This document shows positions 1 through 8,864 of a stretch of 64,000 nucleotides of DNA, in pieces; within the stretch, counting starts at the first letter, position 1; each line of letters starts with the position of its first letter. Under the pieces are notes generated by a model that was given only the letters and a program-made list of their open reading frames with translations, was not told the origin of the DNA and searched no databases. The position numbers and the translations under genes were made by a program. The DNA lies in NCBI RefSeq assembly GCF_002216145.1, contig NZ_CP022278.1:620001-684000 (forward strand), written 5' to 3'. This stretch comes from Neisseria chenwenguii. Its GTDB lineage: Bacteria; Pseudomonadota; Gammaproteobacteria; Burkholderiales; Neisseriaceae.

Positions 1-219
1 GAATCGTACAACGCCTACCACGGCGACAAACTCACCGCCGCCGACATCAGCGGTGCCTTCTCCGGCGTGCGCCCGCTGCTCAAAAGCGCGGCCAATCCCA
101 GCGACGCCACCCGCGAATGGGCGTTCGAACGCGTCGGCAACGTACTGCACATCTACGGCGGCAAATGGACGACCGCGCAAATTCAGGGCGAAGCGGCGTT
201 GGCCGAGCTGCTGAAGTAG
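1..219 (+). CDS. FAD-dependent glycerol-3-phosphate dehydrogenase-like protein, C-terminal end (partial)
   Basis: This is the last 72 codons of a gene entering from the left edge and ending at TAG. The visible part contains SGVRPLL and later [10 protein letters not shown]. These resemble the 'G-x-R-P-L' and 'T-G-G-K-x-T-T' segments near the end of the FAD domain in GlpD-type oxidoreductases, which pass electrons from glycerol-3-phosphate to the respiratory chain. The family call rests on these two motifs only, and another FAD oxidoreductase of the same fold is possible. A DUS-pair hairpin lies about 60 bp after the stop, so it is probably not co-transcribed with the glycan genes that follow. 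Confidence 0.55.
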   Translation, partial: ESYNAYHGDKLTAADISGAFSGVRPLLKSAANPSDATREWAFERVGNVLHIYGGKWTTAQIQGEAALAELLK

Positions 220-280
220 GCGCATCGCCGTTGCCGCACCATCGGACAAACGGCAAACCAAACCGCAAACACCACACAAG

Positions 281-307
281 GCCGTCTGAAAACGGTTTTC
301 AGACGGC
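281..307 (+). terminator. DUS-pair hairpin terminator
   Basis: GCCGTCTGAAAAC and its inverse form a perfect stem just after the glpD-like gene and before the glycan locus. It has no strong T-run on the plus side, so termination may be partial. Confidence 0.4.
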
Positions 308-335
308 ATCCCCAACCCAAACCCGGAGCCACGCT

Positions 336-920
336 ATGACCGACTACACAGCCCACCCCTCCGCCATCATTGACGAAGGCGCCAAAATCGGCGCAGGCAG
401 CCGCATCTGGCATTTCGCCCACATCTGCGGCGGCGCCGAAATCGGGCAAAACTGCTCGTTCGGCCAAAACGTCTTCGTCGGCAACAAAGTCAAAATCGGC
501 GACAACTGCAAAATCCAAAACAACGTCTCCGTTTACGACAATGTTTACCTCGAAGAAGGCGTGTTCTGCGGACCCAGCATGGTATTCACCAACGTGTACA
601 CCCCCCGTTCGCTGATCGAACGCAAAAGCGAATACCGCGACACCCTCGTCAAAAAAGGCGCCACGCTCGGTGCCAACTGCACCATTGTCTGCGGCACTAC
701 CATCGGCCGCTACGCCTTTATCGGCGCCGGCGCCGTGGTCAACAAAGACGTCCCCGACTACGCCCTGATGGTCGGCGTTCCCGCCCGCCAAATCGGCTGG
801 ATGAGCGAATACGGCGAACAGCTCGACCTGCCCGTCAACGGCAGCGGCAAAGCCGTCTGCGCCCACACCGGCACGGTTTATACCCTTTCAGACGGCATCT
901 TGGACAAAGAGGCCGTCTGA
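336..920 (+). CDS. wbpD: UDP-2-acetamido-3-amino-glucuronate N-acetyltransferase (WbpD/WlbB type)
   Basis: This is a 194-residue left-handed beta-helix acyltransferase. Hexapeptide repeats such as [20 protein letters not shown] and [10 protein letters not shown] run from about residue 14 to residue 150. The family acetylates the 3-amino group of UDP-GlcNAc3NA to give the diacetylated glucuronic acid UDP-GlcNAc(3NAc)A. The length matches Pseudomonas WbpD and Bordetella WlbB. The ATG at 336 was chosen because CCGGAG lies 8 bp upstream; an in-frame extension to 117 would run back into the glpD-like gene. The aminotransferase that acts one step earlier (wbpE) is the next gene. The preceding dehydrogenase and oxidase steps (WbpA, WbpB) are not in the window. 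The gene ends inside a DUS. Confidence 0.85.
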   Translation: MTDYTAHPSAIIDEGAKIGAGSRIWHFAHICGGAEIGQNCSFGQNVFVGNKVKIGDNCKIQNNVSVYDNVYLEEGVFCGPSMVFTNVYTPRSLIERKSEYRDTLVKKGATLGANCTIVCGTTIGRYAFIGAGAVVNKDVPDYALMVGVPARQIGWMSEYGEQLDLPVNGSGKAVCAHTGTVYTLSDGILDKEAV

Positions 921-939
921 AAAACTTAGAAACCCTGCC

Positions 940-1099
940 GTAGGTACGGTTAGCCGCCTTAAAGCGGCGTAACCGTACACCCGCACCAACCGACCCTGCA
1001 AATCAAAAATCCTTTTTTCAGACGGCACAGTCGGCAGACATTTCCAAACAGTGCATCGTACGGTTACACTGCCTCAGGGCAGCTGACCGTACCTACCGC
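940..1099. repeat. Paired GTACGGTTA palindromes
   Basis: Two short palindromes with arms reading GTACGGTTA and TAACCGTAC sit at 940-979 and 1057-1099. They are in inverted arrangement around a DUS, in the gap between wbpD and wbpE. The same sequence family recurs at 43264-43393. Confidence 0.6.
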
Positions 1100-1167
1100 A
1101 AAACCCGAATATCAAAGGCCGTCTGAAAACACGCGCCCGTTCCTAAAAAGCAGACCGGAGAAAAACC

Positions 1168-2247
1168 ATGCAGTTTATCGACCTCGCCGCCCAACAGGCG
1201 CGCATCAAATCGGAAATCGACGCCAACATCCAAAAAGTTCTCGCCCACGGCCAATACATCTTGGGCCCCGAAGTTGCCGAACTCGAAGGCAAACTTGCCG
1301 AATACTGCGGCGCCAAATACTGCATCAGCGTCGCCAACGGTACCGACGCCCTGCAAATCGCCCTGATGGCGCTGGGCATCGGCGCGGGCGACGAAGTCAT
1401 CATCCCCGGTTTCACCTACATCGCCACCGCCGAAACCGCCGCCCTGCTCGGCGCCAAACCCGTTTACATCGACGTTGACGAACAAACCTACAACCTCGAC
1501 CCCGCCAAACTCGAAGCCGCAATTACCCCGAACACCAAAGCCATCATTCCCGTTTCGCTCTACGGCCAATGTGCCGACTTCGACGCCATCAACGAAATTT
1601 CCGCCAGACACGGCCTGCCCGTCATCGAAGACGCTGCACAAAGTTTCGGCGCCACCTACAAAGGCCGCAAATCCGGCAACCTTTCCACTATTTCCTGCAC
1701 CAGTTTCTTCCCCAGCAAACCGCTGGGTTGCTACGGCGACGGCGGCGCGATTTTCACCAACGACGAAACGCTGGCCACGGTCATCCGCCAAATCGCCCGC
1801 CATGGACAAGACCGTCGCTACCACCACATCCGCGTCGGCGTAAACAGCCGTCTCGACACGCTGCAAGCCGCGATTCTGCTGCCCAAACTGGCCATTCTCG
1901 AAGAAGAAATGCAACTGCGCCAACAAGTCGCCGCATGGTACGCCGAAGCCCTCGCCGCCGCCGGCATCGCCGCGCCGCATATCGAGGCGCACAACCGCAG
2001 CGCGTTCGCCCAATACACCGTGCGCATCAAAAACCGCGACGCCGTTCAGACGGCCTTGAAAGCCGCCGGCATCCCGACCGCCGTCCACTACCCGATTCCG
2101 CTCAACAAACAGCCCGCCGTCGCCAGCGACGCCGTTTTGCCTGTCGGCGACAAAGTAGCCGAAGAAGTGATGAGCCTGCCGTTTTTCCCGTATATGACGC
2201 AGGAACAGGTCAAGCAGGTTGTGGACGCGTTGAAAGCGGCGGTTTGA
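1168..2247 (+). CDS. wbpE: DegT/DnrJ/EryC1 aminotransferase, WbpE/WlbC type
   Basis: This 359-residue PLP-dependent sugar aminotransferase of fold type I has NGTDALQIAL and GDEVIIPGFTYIA near the N-terminus. The EDAAQSFGA stretch follows. The PLP lysine is K184 in SFFPSKPLG. The SFFPSKPLGCYGDGGA form is characteristic of WbpE/WlbC, which use glutamate to convert UDP-3-keto-GlcNAcA to UDP-GlcNAc3NA. It therefore directly supplies the wbpD acetyltransferase. A GGAGAAA ribosome-binding site precedes the ATG. The 240-bp gap from wbpD is filled with repeats, so an independent promoter is possible. The 3' end is followed by a repeat-rich gap before the flippase gene. Confidence 0.85.
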   Translation: MQFIDLAAQQARIKSEIDANIQKVLAHGQYILGPEVAELEGKLAEYCGAKYCISVANGTDALQIALMALGIGAGDEVIIPGFTYIATAETAALLGAKPVYIDVDEQTYNLDPAKLEAAITPNTKAIIPVSLYGQCADFDAINEISARHGLPVIEDAAQSFGATYKGRKSGNLSTISCTSFFPSKPLGCYGDGGAIFTNDETLATVIRQIARHGQDRRYHHIRVGVNSRLDTLQAAILLPKLAILEEEMQLRQQVAAWYAEALAAAGIAAPHIEAHNRSAFAQYTVRIKNRDAVQTALKAAGIPTAVHYPIPLNKQPAVASDAVLPVGDKVAEEVMSLPFFPYMTQEQVKQVVDALKAAV

Positions 2248-2349
2248 GGCCTCTGAAATATTTCGATATTCCACCAATCCGTCCCGTGGGGAGGACTAGG
2301 GAGGGGCAAAGCGGCTGGGAGACGGAAACGCCTCCGAAATACCAACAGC

Positions 2350-2382
2350 CCTCTCCCCGACCCTCTCCCGCGGGAGAGGGAG
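2350..2382. repeat. CTCTCCC/GGGAGAGGG palindrome, copy 1
   Basis: A perfect palindrome CCCTCTCCCGCGGGAGAGGG is preceded by a further CTCTCCC. This family recurs at 28575, 28718, 35310, 44984 and 45081. Confidence 0.65.
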
Positions 2383-2482
2383 CCGGCTTGCAAAAGCCCG
2401 GCCGTTTCCGAATTTTTCAGACGGCCTGAAAGCCGAAAAAACACCCGAGGCCGTCTGAAAATTTTGAAAGCCCTGCCGTAGC

Positions 2483-2606
2483 CCTGCCGTAGGGTGGGTG
2501 TAAACCCACCACCTGCCTGCACGGCGGAAAAACCGTTGACGAAATCTCTGGCGTTTGGATTTTGACCTGCGGTCAAACGGTGGGTTTACACCCACCCTAC
2601 GGCAGG
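2483..2606. repeat. Long inverted repeat with GTAGGGTGGGT arms
   Basis: The left arm (2483-2510) reads CCTGCCGTAGGGTGGGTGTA and onward. The right arm (2579-2606) is its reverse complement, ending ACCCACCCTACGGCAGG. About 68 bp separate the arms. A related pair is at 56974-57076. Confidence 0.7.
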
Positions 2607-2665
2607 ATGAAAACCGTTTGAGGCCGTCTGAAAAACCTCCCCGCCTACCCCGCCCGAAACACGCA

Positions 2666-4081
2666 ATGAACACGAAAAAACTTCTCGGTTACGCCTTAGG
2701 CCCTTTGGGCAGCGCTGCGGTCAGCGCGGTTTCGCTACCGTTAATCTCTTGGTATTTCCCGGCCGACGACATCGGGCGTATTGTTCTGCTGCAAACGGTG
2801 GCGGGGCTGGTTTTGATTTTTGCGGGGTTGGGACTGGATCAGGCGTATATCCGCGAGTATCACGGCTCGGCCGACCGCGCGGGGCTGTTTAAAAGTATTT
2901 TTGCCGTGCCGCTGGTTTTGGTGGCGGGTTTGTGTATCTTGCTGGCGTTAAACCTGTCTTGGCCGTCTGAAAAACTGTTCGAGCTGCCCGATGCGGGCTT
3001 GGGCGTGTTGTGCCTGCTGTTTTTTGCCTCGTCGCTGATTTGCCGTTATCTGTCGGTGATTTTGAGGATGGAAGAACGCCCGTTTGCGTTTTCGTTCAGC
3101 CAGTTTACGCCTAAGGTTTTGATTTTGTTGGTAGTGGCGGTATATTTTCTGACCGGTTCGCCCAACGATACGTTCCGTTTGGTGTTGGCCTACACGGCGG
3201 CGCAGCTTGTGACTTTGGCGGTTTTGGCGTTCCAAACCAAAGGCGCGCTGAAGGAAGCGGCAGCAGCGCGTTTCAGCGGCCGAACGCTGAAAACCGCGCT
3301 GGATTACGGCTTTCCGCTGGCGCTGGGCGGTTTGGCCTATTGGGGTTTTGCCTCGATCGACCGTTTTGTTTTGAAACAGCAAAGCAGCCTCGGCGAGCTG
3401 GGCGTATATTCGATGGCGGTCAGCTTTGGCGCGATTGCTTTGATTTTTCAAAGTATTTTTTCAACCATTTGGGCGCCGATGGTGTTCAAATGGATTGAGG
3501 ACAACACCAACCTCGACAAAATCGGCGGCATTGCCGCTGTAATGACGGATATGGTGGCGGCGATTTTGTGCGCGGCGGGGATTTTCTCTCCGCTGGTGCC
3601 GCTGCTGTTGCCGGAAAAATACGATCCCGTGCAGTTTATCCTGCTCTCCAGCATTCTGTTTCCGCTGCTTTATACGCTGACGGAAGTAAGCGGCATCGGC
3701 ATCAACGTGCGCCGAAAAACCTGGCTGATTACGCTGATTTCGCTGGCGGCGTTCGGCTGCAACTGGTTTCTGCTCAATTGGCTCGTGCCGCTTTTCGGCG
3801 CGCGCGGGGCGGCGATGGCGACGGCGGCTTCGTTCTGGATTTTTTTCCTTTTGAAAACCGAAGTTTCCATCCGCATCTGGCAGCCGCTGCCGCGCGGCAA
3901 ACTCTACGGCGCAACCGCCGCCTGCCTCGCCGTAAGCCTGGCGTACACACATTGGGGCTCGACGCAAAACCATCCGCTCTTCTGCGCGCTGTGGCTGGCA
4001 GTATTGGTTTGGCTGTTTAGGCAGCACCGAAACAGTTTGCAAAAAGCCGTTGCGGCGGTAAAAGGCCGTCTGAAAAAATAA
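2666..4081 (+). CDS. wzx: Wzx/PglF-type lipid-linked oligosaccharide flippase
   Basis: This is a 471-residue polytopic inner-membrane protein with about 12-14 hydrophobic segments, from LLGYALGPLGSAAVSAVSLP at the N-terminus to ALWLAVLVWLF near the end. It belongs to the polysaccharide-transporter (PST/MOP) family that moves undecaprenyl-diphosphate-linked glycans to the periplasmic face. In Neisseria pgl loci the equivalent flippase (PglF) sits upstream of the phosphoglycosyltransferase genes, as here. The ATG at 2666 starts directly at the hydrophobic N-terminus; the longer in-frame form would begin inside the repeat region. The gene ends in GRLKK, encoded by an in-frame DUS, and a glycosyltransferase gene starts 34 bp later. 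Confidence 0.8.
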   Translation: MNTKKLLGYALGPLGSAAVSAVSLPLISWYFPADDIGRIVLLQTVAGLVLIFAGLGLDQAYIREYHGSADRAGLFKSIFAVPLVLVAGLCILLALNLSWPSEKLFELPDAGLGVLCLLFFASSLICRYLSVILRMEERPFAFSFSQFTPKVLILLVVAVYFLTGSPNDTFRLVLAYTAAQLVTLAVLAFQTKGALKEAAAARFSGRTLKTALDYGFPLALGGLAYWGFASIDRFVLKQQSSLGELGVYSMAVSFGAIALIFQSIFSTIWAPMVFKWIEDNTNLDKIGGIAAVMTDMVAAILCAAGIFSPLVPLLLPEKYDPVQFILLSSILFPLLYTLTEVSGIGINVRRKTWLITLISLAAFGCNWFLLNWLVPLFGARGAAMATAASFWIFFLLKTEVSIRIWQPLPRGKLYGATAACLAVSLAYTHWGSTQNHPLFCALWLAVLVWLFRQHRNSLQKAVAAVKGRLKK

Positions 4082-4115
4082 GGCCGTCTGAAAACAAATT
4101 TGGAATTTCCCAACC

Positions 4116-5312
4116 ATGCACGTTTTAGTTATCCCCTCTTGGTATCCCGCTACGCCCGACGATGTGGACGGCATTTTCTTCCGCCAGCAGGCGCAGGCTT
4201 TGCAGCGCTCGGGGCTGAAGGTTGGCGTGGTCGCGCCGATTTTCCGTTCGATGCGCGGCAAACCCGCGTCGATTCTCACCGGCGGCTACGGCGTGCGCAG
4301 CTATGTGGAAGCGGACATTCCGACTTATGTGTATAAAAGTATGTATTTTTTTCCGCGTATGCCGCGCGACCGCGGGCGCTGGGTCAAAGCGGGGAAAAAG
4401 CTGTTTGACCGCTATGTCGCCGAACAGGGGCGGCCGGATGTGATTCATGTCCATTGCGTGAGCCACGCGGGCATTTTGGCGCAGCAGATTTTTGAGGAGA
4501 CGGGTATTCCGTATGTGATTACCGAACACAGCTCGACTTACGCGCGCAAATTGGTGCACGACTGGCAATGGGGCAAAATGCGCACGGCTGTGGAAAAAAG
4601 CGGCAGGCGTTTTGCCGTCAGCCGCACGTTTTGCACGCTCTTGGAAGAAATTTTCGCGGGGTCGGACTGGGAATACCTGCCCAACATCCTCTCCGCGCCG
4701 TTTGCCGCGCCCGTGGATTTGGCGTCGTTTGAAAAAGACGAAGATTTTACGTTCTGCTCGGTCGCGCATTTGCGCCGCAACAAGGGCTACGACATTCTGT
4801 TGCCCGCTTTTGCGCTGGCGCTGAAAAAATACCCGCAGCTCAAGCTGAAAATCGGCGGCGGCGGCGAGGCGGACGGCGAATTGCGCAAACTGGCGGCCGA
4901 ACTGGGTTTGAACGCTTCGGTCACATTCTTGGGCGCGCTGACCAATACCGAAGTTTTGGATTTGATGCGCAAGAGCCATGCGTTTGTGTTGGCGAGCCGT
5001 TATGAGACCTTCGGCGTGGTCTATATCGAGGCCGTGTCGCAAGGCTTGCCGGTGGTCGCCACCCGCTGCGGCGGACCGGAAACCACAGTAACGCCCGAAA
5101 ACGGCTTGCTGGTGCCGTCTGAAAACGTCGAAGCGCTGGCCGATGCGCTGATTGAAATTTATGAAAACCGCAGCCGCTACCGCGCAGAAGATTTGCGCGC
5201 GGGTGCGTTGGCGGAATACGGCGAAAGCAGCGTGGTGGCGCGGCTGACCGAAGCCTTCGAATCCCTTGTTTCACAAAAACAACAAAACCTTATCGGAAAC
5301 GAATTACCGTGA
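4116..5312 (+). CDS. GT4-family glycosyltransferase
   Basis: This 398-residue GT-B retaining glycosyltransferase has an N-terminal acceptor domain beginning MHVLVIPSWYP, with the flexible loop after DGIFFRQQAQAL. The C-terminal nucleotide-sugar domain contains SVAHLRRNKGYD, GGGEADGELR and the E-x7-E signature in RYETFGVVYIEA. It is expected to act at the cytoplasmic face, adding a sugar to an undecaprenyl-linked acceptor; donor and acceptor cannot be read from sequence. Its TGA overlaps the GTG start of the next gene by 4 bp, so the two are translationally coupled. Confidence 0.8.
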   Translation: MHVLVIPSWYPATPDDVDGIFFRQQAQALQRSGLKVGVVAPIFRSMRGKPASILTGGYGVRSYVEADIPTYVYKSMYFFPRMPRDRGRWVKAGKKLFDRYVAEQGRPDVIHVHCVSHAGILAQQIFEETGIPYVITEHSSTYARKLVHDWQWGKMRTAVEKSGRRFAVSRTFCTLLEEIFAGSDWEYLPNILSAPFAAPVDLASFEKDEDFTFCSVAHLRRNKGYDILLPAFALALKKYPQLKLKIGGGGEADGELRKLAAELGLNASVTFLGALTNTEVLDLMRKSHAFVLASRYETFGVVYIEAVSQGLPVVATRCGGPETTVTPENGLLVPSENVEALADALIEIYENRSRYRAEDLRAGALAEYGESSVVARLTEAFESLVSQKQQNLIGNELP

Positions 5313-6580
5313 AAATCAAAACCTTATCTGTTTACACACTCATGCTCTACGGCATGCTGGTTGCCTATATGTTGGGGCCGGCGGTTTCCTACAAAACGGG
5401 GCTGCCGCGTATCGACAACCCGCTGGCTTTGCTGTTCATCATCATGAGCGTCGGCATTTTTTTCTTGGAAAACAAACGGTTTCCAAGAAAATTCGCCATG
5501 CCGTTTACCGCGCTGACGCTGATGGGCGGCTGGGCATCGCTGCATTTTGCGATTTCGAAGCTGACGGGCACGACGTTTATGGACTTGGTGTCGTTCGTCA
5601 TCATTCCGTGTTTTTTCTACATTCTGTATCTGGCCGTTTCGCGGCATGAAGACAGCTTGGGCTTTATCCGCCGCCTGATCGCGCTGTTTGCCGCGTTTAT
5701 CGTCTTTCCCGCGCTGGCCGAGCTGCTGACGGGAATTCAGTTTGTAACCGCCGATGAAGTGCTTTCGATTGAATCGGGCACGATCAAAGGCTTGTTTTTC
5801 AACCCGAACAATCTTGCCACCACCGCCGTCTGCCTCGCACCCGCGGTATTGTTTTTCTTCAATCAGGAATCGGAACGCCCCCGCGACACGCTGTTGGGCT
5901 GGCTGATTTATCTGGCGTTGGGCGTCGTCATCCTCATCAGCGTCTCGCGCACGGCCATCGGCTGCTATTTCCTGCTGACCGCACTTTACCTGATTTACCG
6001 CGGCAACAATCCGATTACGCTGGCACTGATGCTGGGCGCGTTTTTTGCCGTAACCGCCGTTCCCGAATACATGGTGCGCGACTTTCTGCTCTCGCTCAAC
6101 AGCAACGAATTTTTGGAACGCTTCTCCTCGCGCGTTTACCTGTTTCTGTTTGATTTGGGCAGCGACAATTCCGTTTCGACCCGTCAGGAAATCTACAACT
6201 ATTTCTGGCACAACCCGCCCCTGCTGCTCGAGGGTTTCGGCCCGAAAAATTTCCGCCAGTATTTCGGCGGCCATATCGGCAGCAGCTTGGGTTTTGAAAA
6301 CCCGCACAGCTTCCCTATCGAACTTTATCTGGGCTTCGGCATCGTGTCGATGCTGGCTTTTGCGGCTTACGTTTTGTTTTACGGCACCATCGCACTGGGC
6401 AGCGGGCGCACCGTTTCCTCACGCGCGAAAATGGCGGCTTTGTGCGCCATGCTGGTGTTTTTAATCGGCGGGTTCATTCCGTCGTCCATCCTGCGGCTGC
6501 CGTTTGTGTGGCTGCCCTGTTTCCTTATCTGCCTCTATCTGATTAGCGGCGGCAACCGAAGAAAGGCAGTTTCCCTATGA
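5309..6580 (+). CDS. wzy: O-antigen polymerase/ligase-like membrane protein (Wzy/WaaL/PglL fold)
   Basis: This 423-residue protein has about 11 membrane segments and a large periplasmic loop between roughly residues 235 and 345. The loop holds STRQEIYNYFWHNP and ENPHSFPIELYLGFG, matching the H-x-n-G region of the Wzy_C / O-antigen ligase family. Members polymerise repeat units (Wzy) or transfer lipid-linked glycans to lipid A (WaaL) or protein (PglL). PglL is normally near 600 residues, so polymerase or ligase fits the length better. It starts with GTG overlapping the upstream stop, and its own stop overlaps the next ATG (ATGA). Confidence 0.65.
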   Translation: MKIKTLSVYTLMLYGMLVAYMLGPAVSYKTGLPRIDNPLALLFIIMSVGIFFLENKRFPRKFAMPFTALTLMGGWASLHFAISKLTGTTFMDLVSFVIIPCFFYILYLAVSRHEDSLGFIRRLIALFAAFIVFPALAELLTGIQFVTADEVLSIESGTIKGLFFNPNNLATTAVCLAPAVLFFFNQESERPRDTLLGWLIYLALGVVILISVSRTAIGCYFLLTALYLIYRGNNPITLALMLGAFFAVTAVPEYMVRDFLLSLNSNEFLERFSSRVYLFLFDLGSDNSVSTRQEIYNYFWHNPPLLLEGFGPKNFRQYFGGHIGSSLGFENPHSFPIELYLGFGIVSMLAFAAYVLFYGTIALGSGRTVSSRAKMAALCAMLVFLIGGFIPSSILRLPFVWLPCFLICLYLISGGNRRKAVSL

Positions 6581-7644
6581 AAATCATGTTGGCAACTTCC
6601 ATGAGCGGCTTGGGCGGCACCGAAAACGCCTCCCTGCGCTTGGGCAAACTTTTGGCCGCGCACGGCCACGAAGTCCACCTCGCCTCTTCAGACGGCCCTT
6701 TGATTCCCGAAGCCGAAGCGGCGGGCATCAAATGGCACAACATCGATTTTTATCAGGGCGCGGCAGGCTATCTCAAAGGCACGGCGGCGTTTTTCAAACT
6801 GCTCAAAGCGGAGCGGCCCGACATCGTCCACTGCCAGATGGCGCGGATTGTGCCCGCCTGCGCGACAATGGCGAAAATCGCCTCGCCGAAAACCAAAGTG
6901 TTTTACCACGCCCGCGGCCTCGACCCCGAAACCTATCCGCGCATCGCTAAAATTTTCGACAAGCTCGGCGTCTATATCATCGCCAACTGCAAACACGAAC
7001 GCGAAAAAATCATCCGCCACGGCTTTCCTGCCGCGCGCATCGCCTACACCTACAACGCCCTGCCCGACGCGCCCGAAACGGCTGAAAAACCCGCGCGCGA
7101 CACCGTCATGCTCGGCACGCTCTCGCGCCTGAACGCCACCCGCAACGTCGCCGACAGCATCCGCGTGTGCAAACGCCTGCTGGATAAGGGTTTGGACGTC
7201 AAAATGCAGATCGGCGGCATCGGCGAAGAAACCGACGCACTCAAAGCATTGGTTTTGGATTCGGAGCTGGCGGGCAAAGTGAAATTCCTCGGCGCGGTGC
7301 GCGATTTGAACGCCTTTTTCGCCGACACCGACATTCTGCTCAACAACCTGAATCTGGTCGGCGACCACGGCGCAGGCGTAGGTAACAACATCCTCGAAGC
7401 CGGCCTCTACCGCACCGCCGTCGTCAGCTACGACGCCGCCGGCATTTCCGAAATGGTGGAACACGGCGAAACGGGGTTCTGCACGCCCGTCAACGATTTG
7501 GACACCTTTACCGGCGCGGTCGAAACGCTGGTACGAGACGCCGCTTTGCGCCGCCGTTTCGGCGATGCGCTGCACGGGCGCGTTACCCGCCTCTGTTCCG
7601 ACGAAGAAATCTACCGCACCACGCTTGCCGCATACGAACTCTGA
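6577..7644 (+). CDS. GT4-family glycosyltransferase, paralogue A
   Basis: This 355-residue GT-B glycosyltransferase has an N-terminus MKIMLATSMSGLGGTENASL, an acceptor-side HCQMARIVPAC and a donor-side GTLSRLN. A G-x-G-N-N-I-L-E-A-G segment contributes the nucleotide-sugar-binding glutamate. It is strongly similar along its whole length to the gene at 8865-9962, so the two are recent duplicates flanking an unrelated GT4 gene. Its ATG overlaps the TGA of the polymerase-like gene. The SDGPL stretch near residue 32 is encoded by a DUS. Sugar specificity is unknown. Confidence 0.8.
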   Translation: MKIMLATSMSGLGGTENASLRLGKLLAAHGHEVHLASSDGPLIPEAEAAGIKWHNIDFYQGAAGYLKGTAAFFKLLKAERPDIVHCQMARIVPACATMAKIASPKTKVFYHARGLDPETYPRIAKIFDKLGVYIIANCKHEREKIIRHGFPAARIAYTYNALPDAPETAEKPARDTVMLGTLSRLNATRNVADSIRVCKRLLDKGLDVKMQIGGIGEETDALKALVLDSELAGKVKFLGAVRDLNAFFADTDILLNNLNLVGDHGAGVGNNILEAGLYRTAVVSYDAAGISEMVEHGETGFCTPVNDLDTFTGAVETLVRDAALRRRFGDALHGRVTRLCSDEEIYRTTLAAYEL

Positions 7645-7656
7645 GGCCGTCTGAAA

Positions 7657-8829
7657 ATGAAGATTACCATTGTCGCCCCCTATTGCTCGCTGCCCTCCGA
7701 GCCGCATTTCAACCGCTTTTGGCATCTGGCCGAGCTGTTGTCGCAATCGCACGACGTTCTGCTGATTACCAGCAATTTCAAACACTACGACAAATCTTTC
7801 AGACGGCCTGAAGACGCCGAAGCCGCCTCGCAAGGCCGTCTGAAAGTCATGCTGTTGAACGAAAGCGGTTATCGGAAAAACGTCTCGCTAGACCGCGTGA
7901 AAAGCCATCATGTTTTCGTGAAAGAGTTCGGGCAATGGCTGGAACGCCGGCAGCCGGGCAGCCAAGACGTGGTGTTTTCCGCCTACCCGCTGATTGCCAC
8001 CAACATTCTTTTGGGCAAACACAAAGCCCGTTTGGGCTACAAACTGATTATCGACGTGCAGGACGTTTGGCCGGAATCGTTTTCGTCGGTCATGCCGTTT
8101 TTGAAAAAAATTCCGCACAATCTGCTGCCGTTTGCCTCAAGGGCCAACCAAGCCTACCGCTACGCCGACGGTTTGGTCGCCGTGTCGCAAACCTATCTTG
8201 ACCGCGCCAAAGAAGCCAATCCCAACGTACCTAGCGAAGTCGTGTATATCGGCGCTGATTTCCCTAAACTCGACGCCGCGCCCGCCAAAGATTTCGGCAA
8301 CGACAAAACCCGTTTCTTTTATCTGGGCACGCTCAGTTACAGCTACGACGTCGAAACCGTCTGCAAAGGCGTCCGGCAGCTTCTCGACGCCGGCGAAAAC
8401 GTCGAGCTGCACATCATGGGCGGCGGCCCTGAGCTGGAAAAACTCAAACAATACGCCAATGACGCCATTAAGTTTTACGGCTATATCCCCTATTCGGAAA
8501 TGATGTCGGTGGCCAAAGGCTGCGATATTGCCGTCAACCCGATTCATTCCTACGCCATGCAGTCAATTACCAACAAACTCTCCGACTACATGGCGCTGCA
8601 AAAACCGATACTCAACAGCCAGGTCAACGACGAAGTGGCCGAAGTGCTGACCCTGCTGCCGCACGCCGACTACACCTCCGGCAATGTCGGCAGCTTCCTG
8701 CGCGCCGCCAAAGAAATCCTGCGCCGCAAAGACGACCCCGTCCAATCGGAAGAGATTATCCGCCGCTTCAAGCGCGACGTGGCGTATCAGAAAATCGTTG
8801 CCTTAATTGAGAAACTGGGAGCAAAATAA
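7657..8829 (+). CDS. GT4-family glycosyltransferase (WbuB-like)
   Basis: This 390-residue GT-B enzyme starts MKITIVAPYCSLPSEPHFNR. It has LIIDVQDVWPESF in the middle, typical of the WbuB/fucosaminyltransferase-like branch of GT4. The donor-binding half holds FYLGTLSYSYDVET, HIMGGGPELEKL and the AVNPIHSYAM segment. It lies 12 bp after paralogue A, separated by a DUS that overlaps the probable ribosome-binding region. Two in-frame DUS words are translated within it around residues 48-65 (FRRPEDAEA and GRLK). Donor and acceptor are not predictable from sequence. Confidence 0.78.
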   Translation: MKITIVAPYCSLPSEPHFNRFWHLAELLSQSHDVLLITSNFKHYDKSFRRPEDAEAASQGRLKVMLLNESGYRKNVSLDRVKSHHVFVKEFGQWLERRQPGSQDVVFSAYPLIATNILLGKHKARLGYKLIIDVQDVWPESFSSVMPFLKKIPHNLLPFASRANQAYRYADGLVAVSQTYLDRAKEANPNVPSEVVYIGADFPKLDAAPAKDFGNDKTRFFYLGTLSYSYDVETVCKGVRQLLDAGENVELHIMGGGPELEKLKQYANDAIKFYGYIPYSEMMSVAKGCDIAVNPIHSYAMQSITNKLSDYMALQKPILNSQVNDEVAEVLTLLPHADYTSGNVGSFLRAAKEILRRKDDPVQSEEIIRRFKRDVAYQKIVALIEKLGAK

Positions 8830-8864
8830 GCGCCCTTTCAATCACATCAAAAATAATCACAAAA

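Larger units (their letters stand above)
2248..2665. other. Intergenic repeat region between wbpE and wzx
   Basis: No gene was seen here. The gap holds several DUS copies, a CTCTCCC palindrome and a pair of long inverted arms, each listed separately. Confidence 0.6.

Noticed and set aside
1093..2277. A 394-codon minus-strand ORF opposite wbpE
   Set aside because: It is a Gly/Val/Phe-rich shadow covering wbpE and repeats at both ends.
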